Positions 58,196-64,000 of a stretch of 64,000 nt of DNA are shown here, in pieces (within the stretch, counting starts at the first letter, position 1; each line of letters opens with the position of its first letter). Source of the DNA: Clostridiales bacterium. Lineage in GTDB: Bacteria; Bacillota; Clostridia; Oscillospirales; Oscillospiraceae. The notes under the pieces were generated by a model, which worked only from the letters and a program-made list of their open reading frames with translations, was not told where the DNA came from and ran no database searches. The DNA lies in the NCBI GenBank assembly GCA_021205695.1, contig JAJPXB010000019.1, positions 22,544 through 86,543 on the forward strand. The letters are read 5' to 3'. A program made the position numbers and the translations under genes.

Positions 58196-61100
58196 ATGAA
58201 GCATCCCATATTGACCCGTTTTGTCTGCCTGCTTCTGACGTCGGTCATGCTGCTCACCTATCCGGCCTCAGCTGCAGAGGTCGCTGCGCTGACGGATACG
58301 GAAACGGCCACCGCCGATTCCTCCAATCCCTTCGACGACAGCTCCATTGAGGAGGCCTCCGACGGGGCCGCCGTGGAGGATGGGCTGGAGACTGCCGAAG
58401 AATCCGCCTCTGATGCGGAGACAGAGGGAGCAGAAGAGGAGCCTGTCTATCTGGACAGCGACGGGAACTATCTGGCCCCTGAGGAGCTGGTGGTCTATGT
58501 GACCAGCTATCTGACCGAGGGCAAGAATGCCCGGACCGACACCTCCTATACCGGCATCGTGGCCTTCTATGACTACAACGAGACGGATGAGGAGGAGATG
58601 CTGGACAATCCCTATTTCTTCTACTATAAGGACGGCGTACTCCAGGACGAGGAGGAGCTGTACATCTCCTCCGACCGGTTCCTGAATCTCACCAGCGCGC
58701 CCACCACTGCGGCGGCGGCCTCTGTCAGCGACCTGGATGAGGACACCGCGGTGTACTCCGCCGAGGAGGTCTATGTGGACTACCTGGACGAGGAGATCAC
58801 CGAGCATCCGGACTATCTTTTTGCCTTTAATGTGGAGGGCCAGGAAAACGGCCTCTACACCGGCTACAGCGAGGCAATGACCGCCGTCTATGAGGCGGGA
58901 GAGACTGTGGTCGTGACCGGCGTCACCCTGACCCAGGGCACGGACGGCAAGACGCCCACCCTCACCTGGTCTGCCGTATCCGGCGCTGCCAGCTACAAGA
59001 TCTATCGCAAGACTGGATCGGGGAGCTGGTCCGTCCTGTCCTCCAACATCAGCTCTACCAGCTATACCGACGCCAAGGCCACTACCAGTGGCACCACATA
59101 TTCCTACTATGTGACCGCCGTCTTGTCTGACAGTTCCGAGACGTCTGCCAGCGACACCGTGACCTACACCTATTACAAGACGCCGACGAACGTCAAGGCG
59201 GCCAACGCCGCAGGTGGGGTCAAGGTTTCCTGGAGCAGCGTCAGCGGCGCCACCGGCTACCGCATCCTTCGTCAGGCCTCCGGCAGCTCCACCTGGACGA
59301 CGGTGGGCGACGTCTCCGGCGCCACCTCCTATGTGGACACCAGCGCCTCCAGCAACAAGACCTACAGCTATACCGTCCGGGCCTACTTTGGCTCCAAGTC
59401 CTCCAGCAGGGAGGACTATACCGTCAATGTCTGGAGCGGTGTCTCCTCCTCTGTCAGCGTGTACTATCTGGCTGCGCCGGTGATTTCCGATGTCTCCAGC
59501 TCTTCGGAAGGCCTGGTCATCAGTTGGTCGAGTGTTGCCGGAGCGACCTCCTACCGGGTGTATTATCGGGTTGTCGGTGATTCCAGCTGGGCGGGTCATG
59601 TGACAGTCAAGGGCACCAGTTATACCTATACCAAGGCGGTTGCCGGAACATCCTATTACTTTACGGTGATTGCAGATAACGCGAACAATGGCAGCTACAG
59701 CTCTTATTATGACCCGGTCGGCGATACCGCCCAGTCGATCACCTACCATGGTATCCCCAGTGTTACCCTGAAGACGGTGGAAAAGGGCGTTCAGGTTACC
59801 TGGACGAAGGATGCCGCCGCCACAAAATACCGCATTTGGCGCAAGACCGGCAGTTCTACATGGACTGTGATTACAACAGTTACCGGTAGCACCTCCTCTT
59901 ATGTGGATACAACAGCAGTCTCCGGGACGACCTATTACTATACGGTTCGAGCTTATTATGGAAATGATACCAATTATAGCTCCAATAGCTGGAGCAGTTA
60001 TCGAAGCTCCTCTGCGCTGACTTTTTTGAGTGCCCCTAAATTGGGTACGCCAGACTCTGAAAGCGGTGGCATGCGGATCAGCTGGGAGAAGGTTTCCGGT
60101 GCCAGCGGATATATTATTTATCGCAAGGGCACCTCTGACACCAGTTGGACCCGAATTGCCACTGTCTCCGGAGGCTCCACCACCAGCTACCTCTATACAG
60201 GGGTTAAGGACGACAGTACATACTATTATACCGTCAAGGCATATACAACAGATTCCAAGGGCAATACTTTTGATAGCTACTGGCAGACGCCTTCGACAGC
60301 CTATACCTATCATGCTGCACCAAGCGTCAGCATGGCTTGCGCAAATAACGGTATAAAAATCACGTGGACGCTCTCATCTGGCGCTACTGGTTATCGAATT
60401 TATCGGGAACAAAGCGGTAAGAGGACGATTGTTGCCAACATTTCAGCCAAATCGCTTTCCTCTGGGGCTACCACTGGCTCTTATGTAGATTCCAGCGCCA
60501 ATCTCAGCAGCGGAACGACCTACCAGTACACCGTCCGCGCCTATTACGGCAATGGAGACATTGCGTCGGTCGCTGTTGATAAGCTGAACAATTGGAGTGC
60601 ATACATCTACAAGAGCTTCACCTATCTGGCTACCCCGGTTATTCCCACTACAGTGGAAAATAATACATCTGACACCAACGGTATTAAAGTCACATGGAGC
60701 AAGGTGACCGGAGCGGCAGGATATTTCATCTATCGGAAGACCTCTGCTTCCGGCAGTTGGACTCGGATCGCTACCGTAAGTAGCGGCTCCACCACTGTCT
60801 ACCTGGATACTTCGGTGAGCAGTCTGTCCGCGGGTACGACCTGTTACTACACCGTGCGCGCCTTTGACTCCACTAAGAACTGTTGGAGCTACTATAACAA
60901 CACAGGCAGCGTGTGTGTCTATCTGCCTATGGTGGAGAATTTGACTGTCGGCACCCCCTCCTCCAGTGGGACGAAGATTACCTGGAGCAAGGTCAGCGGG
61001 GCCAGCTCCTATGTCGTGTACCGCCGGAAGAGCAGCAGCAGCTCATGGTCCCGGCTGGGAACGGTCACAACCAACAGCTACACCGATACGACGGTCACCA

Positions 61101-62020
61101 GCAAGAGCACGCTCTATTTTTACACGATTGTGGCAGTCGGCACCGCCTCGGTCAGTGGCAAAACGGTTAGTTTCCGGGGCACCTACGATAAGACCGGCAG
61201 TTCCTTTGCCATCAGCTGGTCCGGCAGCGAGCGGAACACCTGGGTAAAAAAGGACGGCAAGCAGTACTATGTGGAGTCCAACGGCACCCTGGCTACCGGC
61301 TGGCAGTACAAGACCCGTAACGGCAGCACCTATAAGTATTATTTCGATGTTGAGACCGGTGAGCTGGTGACCAATCTTTACGCCTATTTCGGAAAGAGCT
61401 ACCGGGATGTGAAGTTCCGGATTGTCACCTGTGTCTGCTCAAACAACAGCACGCCCAGCTATACGGCGATCTACCTCTACAACAGCGACACAGGAGCCTA
61501 TGACACTCCGGCGGCGGCGTGGCGCAGCGTCGGAAGCATCAGCAAGACGGTAGCCCGCTGGAGCAGTCTGTATCTGGCTGCCAACGGCGGACAGAGGTGG
61601 CTGCACGGCGATTTCGAGGGAGCTTCCTATGAGCAGTACGCAGTGTATATTCACGGAACGCCCAGTTGGTTCCACTCGATTCTGTACAGAACGGAGAGCA
61701 ACCGGAATATGTCGGCCTCCACATACAATGGCCTGGAGAACAATAACAATAGCACCGGCGCCTGTATTCGTATGCAGTCAATCTACGCGTTCCTGATTTC
61801 CGATCTGACAAAGAACGGTTACGGAAAGACACACCGTACGCCGGTGATCCTTTATAAGACCAGCTCGGTCAGCGCGTTTGGCGTACCTCATCTGAACAAG
61901 ATCTCCACCAGCAGAAAGACCGACCCCACCGATCCGGACATCACCGGCAAGTTCTTCTATGCGACCACCCTCTATGGCATCAGTACGACCGCCAGCTCCA
62001 CGACCTGGGTCTACTATTGA
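58196..62020 (+). CDS. Secreted 1274-aa protein: about 8 tandem FN3-like domains, wall-binding-like repeat, YkuD-like L,D-transpeptidase C-terminus
   Basis: Signal peptide; repeated ITWSKVSGASSYVVYRRKS..YTVRAYYG units; KDGKQYYVESNGTLATGWQ; HGT...STGACIRM. Confidence 0.82.
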   Translation: MKHPILTRFVCLLLTSVMLLTYPASAAEVAALTDTETATADSSNPFDDSSIEEASDGAAVEDGLETAEESASDAETEGAEEEPVYLDSDGNYLAPEELVVYVTSYLTEGKNARTDTSYTGIVAFYDYNETDEEEMLDNPYFFYYKDGVLQDEEELYISSDRFLNLTSAPTTAAAASVSDLDEDTAVYSAEEVYVDYLDEEITEHPDYLFAFNVEGQENGLYTGYSEAMTAVYEAGETVVVTGVTLTQGTDGKTPTLTWSAVSGAASYKIYRKTGSGSWSVLSSNISSTSYTDAKATTSGTTYSYYVTAVLSDSSETSASDTVTYTYYKTPTNVKAANAAGGVKVSWSSVSGATGYRILRQASGSSTWTTVGDVSGATSYVDTSASSNKTYSYTVRAYFGSKSSSREDYTVNVWSGVSSSVSVYYLAAPVISDVSSSSEGLVISWSSVAGATSYRVYYRVVGDSSWAGHVTVKGTSYTYTKAVAGTSYYFTVIADNANNGSYSSYYDPVGDTAQSITYHGIPSVTLKTVEKGVQVTWTKDAAATKYRIWRKTGSSTWTVITTVTGSTSSYVDTTAVSGTTYYYTVRAYYGNDTNYSSNSWSSYRSSSALTFLSAPKLGTPDSESGGMRISWEKVSGASGYIIYRKGTSDTSWTRIATVSGGSTTSYLYTGVKDDSTYYYTVKAYTTDSKGNTFDSYWQTPSTAYTYHAAPSVSMACANNGIKITWTLSSGATGYRIYREQSGKRTIVANISAKSLSSGATTGSYVDSSANLSSGTTYQYTVRAYYGNGDIASVAVDKLNNWSAYIYKSFTYLATPVIPTTVENNTSDTNGIKVTWSKVTGAAGYFIYRKTSASGSWTRIATVSSGSTTVYLDTSVSSLSAGTTCYYTVRAFDSTKNCWSYYNNTGSVCVYLPMVENLTVGTPSSSGTKITWSKVSGASSYVVYRRKSSSSSWSRLGTVTTNSYTDTTVTSKSTLYFYTIVAVGTASVSGKTVSFRGTYDKTGSSFAISWSGSERNTWVKKDGKQYYVESNGTLATGWQYKTRNGSTYKYYFDVETGELVTNLYAYFGKSYRDVKFRIVTCVCSNNSTPSYTAIYLYNSDTGAYDTPAAAWRSVGSISKTVARWSSLYLAANGGQRWLHGDFEGASYEQYAVYIHGTPSWFHSILYRTESNRNMSASTYNGLENNNNSTGACIRMQSIYAFLISDLTKNGYGKTHRTPVILYKTSSVSAFGVPHLNKISTSRKTDPTDPDITGKFFYATTLYGISTTASSTTWVYY

Positions 62021-62053
62021 TCCCTCGAGCGGGTGAACGGAAACCGTTATCTG

Positions 62054-62086
62054 AAAAGCCCTGCGCATTGCTGCGCAGGGCTTTTT
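62054..62086 (+). terminator. Intrinsic terminator after the FN3/YkuD gene
   Basis: AAAAGCCCTGCGCattGCTGCGCAGGGCTTTTT. Confidence 0.88.
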
Positions 62087-62364
62087 CCCGACAGGCGGCC
62101 CCGCGCCGCCGGACGAAACAACAACGGGCGGCAACTGAAAACAGGAACGTGTAAGAGCACTATGATTGCCGCCCTTTGCCCTGGATTATCTACGGTTCAA
62201 ACTGATACCCTGGGAGCGAAGCATGCCAGAGCATAGGGGGTCCGCTCCCGGACCAGGCGTCGGTACGATCCCCGTCAACCCATCGGCAGAGGAATTTGAA
62301 TCACGACGAAACCGCACCTCCCTGCCCGCTCCGGCATAGGCTGGAGCAGCAAGGAGGTCTGCAT

Positions 62365-64000
62365 ATGTGCGGCATTGCCGGTTTTTGTGATTTTACCCAG
62401 GACATCCGAGGCCCGGAGTGGCAGGTGGTGGGCTGGAGCATGGCCCGGACGATGGAGCGCCGGGGGCCGGACGACGGCGGCCAGTGGCGGGCGCCCCACT
62501 GCCTGATGGCCCACCGCCGCCTGGCGGTCATCGACCCGGAGCAGGGACAGCAGCCGATGACGGTTTCGCTGGAGGGGCGCACTTTCGCCCTGTGCTACAA
62601 TGGGGAGCTCTACAACACGGACGCCCTCCGCGCCCGTCTCTCCGCTCTGGGGCACCGTTTCCGCACCCGGTCGGATACGGAGGTGGTGCTCCACGCCTGC
62701 ATTCAGTACGGGCCGGAGGTGGGGGAGCAGCTGGAGGGCATTTTCGCCTTCGCCTTCTGGGACGGGGCGTCTCTGCTGCTGGTGCGGGACCGGTTCGGAG
62801 TGAAGCCCCTCTTTTACGCCCGGATGGGGGACGCGCTGGTATTCGCCTCCGAGCCGAAGGCCCTGTTCCGCTATCCCGGCCTGATCCCCAGGGCGGATCG
62901 GGAGACCTGGCAGGAGGTGCTGGCCATCAACCCCGCCCGGACGCCGGGACACGGGGTGTTTGCCGGAGTGCGGGAGCTGCCGCCGGGACATCTGCTCCGC
63001 ATGACCCGGGACGGCGTCGCCCAGGCCCGGTGGTGGAACCTGCTCAGCCTCCCCCACCGGGAGAGCTACGAGGACACGGTGGCCCACCTCCGGGAGCTGC
63101 TGGTGGGGGCCATCCGGCGGCAGCTGGTCAGCGACGTGCCCCTGTGCACCCTGCTCTCCGGAGGGCTGGACTCCTCCATCATCACCGCCGTGGCCGCCCG
63201 AACCTACGAGGCGGAGGGCCGGGAGCCGCTGGAGACCTATTCCTTCGACTACACCGGGAACCGTGCGTACTTCCGCCCCAGCGCCTTCCAGCCCGACGCC
63301 GACTGGCCCTGGGTGGAGCGGATGCAGCGGGAATTTGGCACCCGGCACCGGGTACTCACCTGTCCCCAGGAGCCGCTGGTGGAGCTGCTGGAACCGGCCA
63401 TGGAGGCCCGGGATATGCCGGGGATGGCGGACGTGGACTCCTCTCTCCTCTATTTCTGCCGGGAGATCCGGAAAAACCACACGGTGGCCCTCTCCGGCGA
63501 GTGCTCGGATGAGATCTTCGGAGGCTATCCCTGGTTCCACCGAAAGGATATGCTGGAGAGCGACACCTTCCCCTGGTGTATGGACTTCTCCGCCCGCTCC
63601 GCCGTGCTGAACCCCGAGCTGGTCGCTTCCCTGGAGCTGGAGGACTACGCCCGCTCCCGCTGCCAGGAGAGCCGCCGGGCCACGCCCCGGCTGGAGGGAG
63701 AGACGGGAGAGGCCGCCCGCCGTCGGGAGGTGGGCTGGCTCAATCTGAACTGGTTCATGACCGGGCTGCTGGATCGAAAGGATCGGATGAGTATGTATTC
63801 CGGCCTGGAGGTGCGGGTGCCCTTCTGTGACCATCATCTGGTGGAGTACGTCTGGAACGTCCCCTGGGAGATGAAGAGCAGGGACGGGGTGCGCAAGCAG
63901 GTGCTCCGGGATGCCGCAGCCGGCCTGCTGCCGGAGGATGTGCGCAACCGCCCCAAGGCGCGCGGCCCCCCGGCCCCCCACCCCCCCAGCCAGGCCCGGG
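62365..64000 (+). CDS. asnB: Asparagine synthase (glutamine-hydrolysing), 3'-truncated by window end
   Basis: MCGIAGFCDF; RRGPDDGG; LSGGLDSSIITAVA; SGECSDEIFGGYPWF; open to window end. Confidence 0.96.
   Translation, partial: MCGIAGFCDFTQDIRGPEWQVVGWSMARTMERRGPDDGGQWRAPHCLMAHRRLAVIDPEQGQQPMTVSLEGRTFALCYNGELYNTDALRARLSALGHRFRTRSDTEVVLHACIQYGPEVGEQLEGIFAFAFWDGASLLLVRDRFGVKPLFYARMGDALVFASEPKALFRYPGLIPRADRETWQEVLAINPARTPGHGVFAGVRELPPGHLLRMTRDGVAQARWWNLLSLPHRESYEDTVAHLRELLVGAIRRQLVSDVPLCTLLSGGLDSSIITAVAARTYEAEGREPLETYSFDYTGNRAYFRPSAFQPDADWPWVERMQREFGTRHRVLTCPQEPLVELLEPAMEARDMPGMADVDSSLLYFCREIRKNHTVALSGECSDEIFGGYPWFHRKDMLESDTFPWCMDFSARSAVLNPELVASLELEDYARSRCQESRRATPRLEGETGEAARRREVGWLNLNWFMTGLLDRKDRMSMYSGLEVRVPFCDHHLVEYVWNVPWEMKSRDGVRKQVLRDAAAGLLPEDVRNRPKARGPPAPHPPSQAR

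Overview
GC-rich 64 kb chromosomal window from a spore-forming Firmicute. spo0A, gpr and a HrcA/CIRCE heat-shock operon are present; gene content and codon bias suggest an Oscillospiraceae-like clostridium, but that assignment is inference. Most of it is densely packed core genes: folT-like/folC, hrcA-grpE-dnaK-dnaJ, a GntR/ABC unit, asnA, ung, spo0A, an aquaporin gene, luxS-mtnN-add, uxuA, aroE/aroD, argS, ruvX, rpsT/gpr, tatD and a 3'-truncated asnB. The main accessory region is a cell-envelope glycan locus at about 23.0-37.8 kb. It encodes TagD, a large acyltransferase-like/YfhO fusion, a frameshifted WecE-type aminotransferase, two tandem paralogous polytopic membrane proteins, an ArnC-like GT2, an ATP-grasp/PaaK-like ligase pair, two SMR-type half-flippases, a hexapeptide acyltransferase, RfbA and RfbB. 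Two CDP-glycerol glycerophosphotransferase-like genes at about 50.7-53.2 kb are probably related. I propose an aminosugar (dTDP-Fuc4N-type) decoration system for a teichoic-acid-like polymer. Other points of interest: mutually exclusive hairpins upstream of the folT-like gene, a terminator-bearing leader upstream of an SsuA-type ABC transporter, a strong hairpin leader upstream of a MATE gene, a decayed TetR/P-type-ATPase cassette, a tandem FN3 array with a YkuD-like C-terminus, and a suspicious contig-end sequence. All calls come from reading the sequence and supplied translations; no database searches were run.
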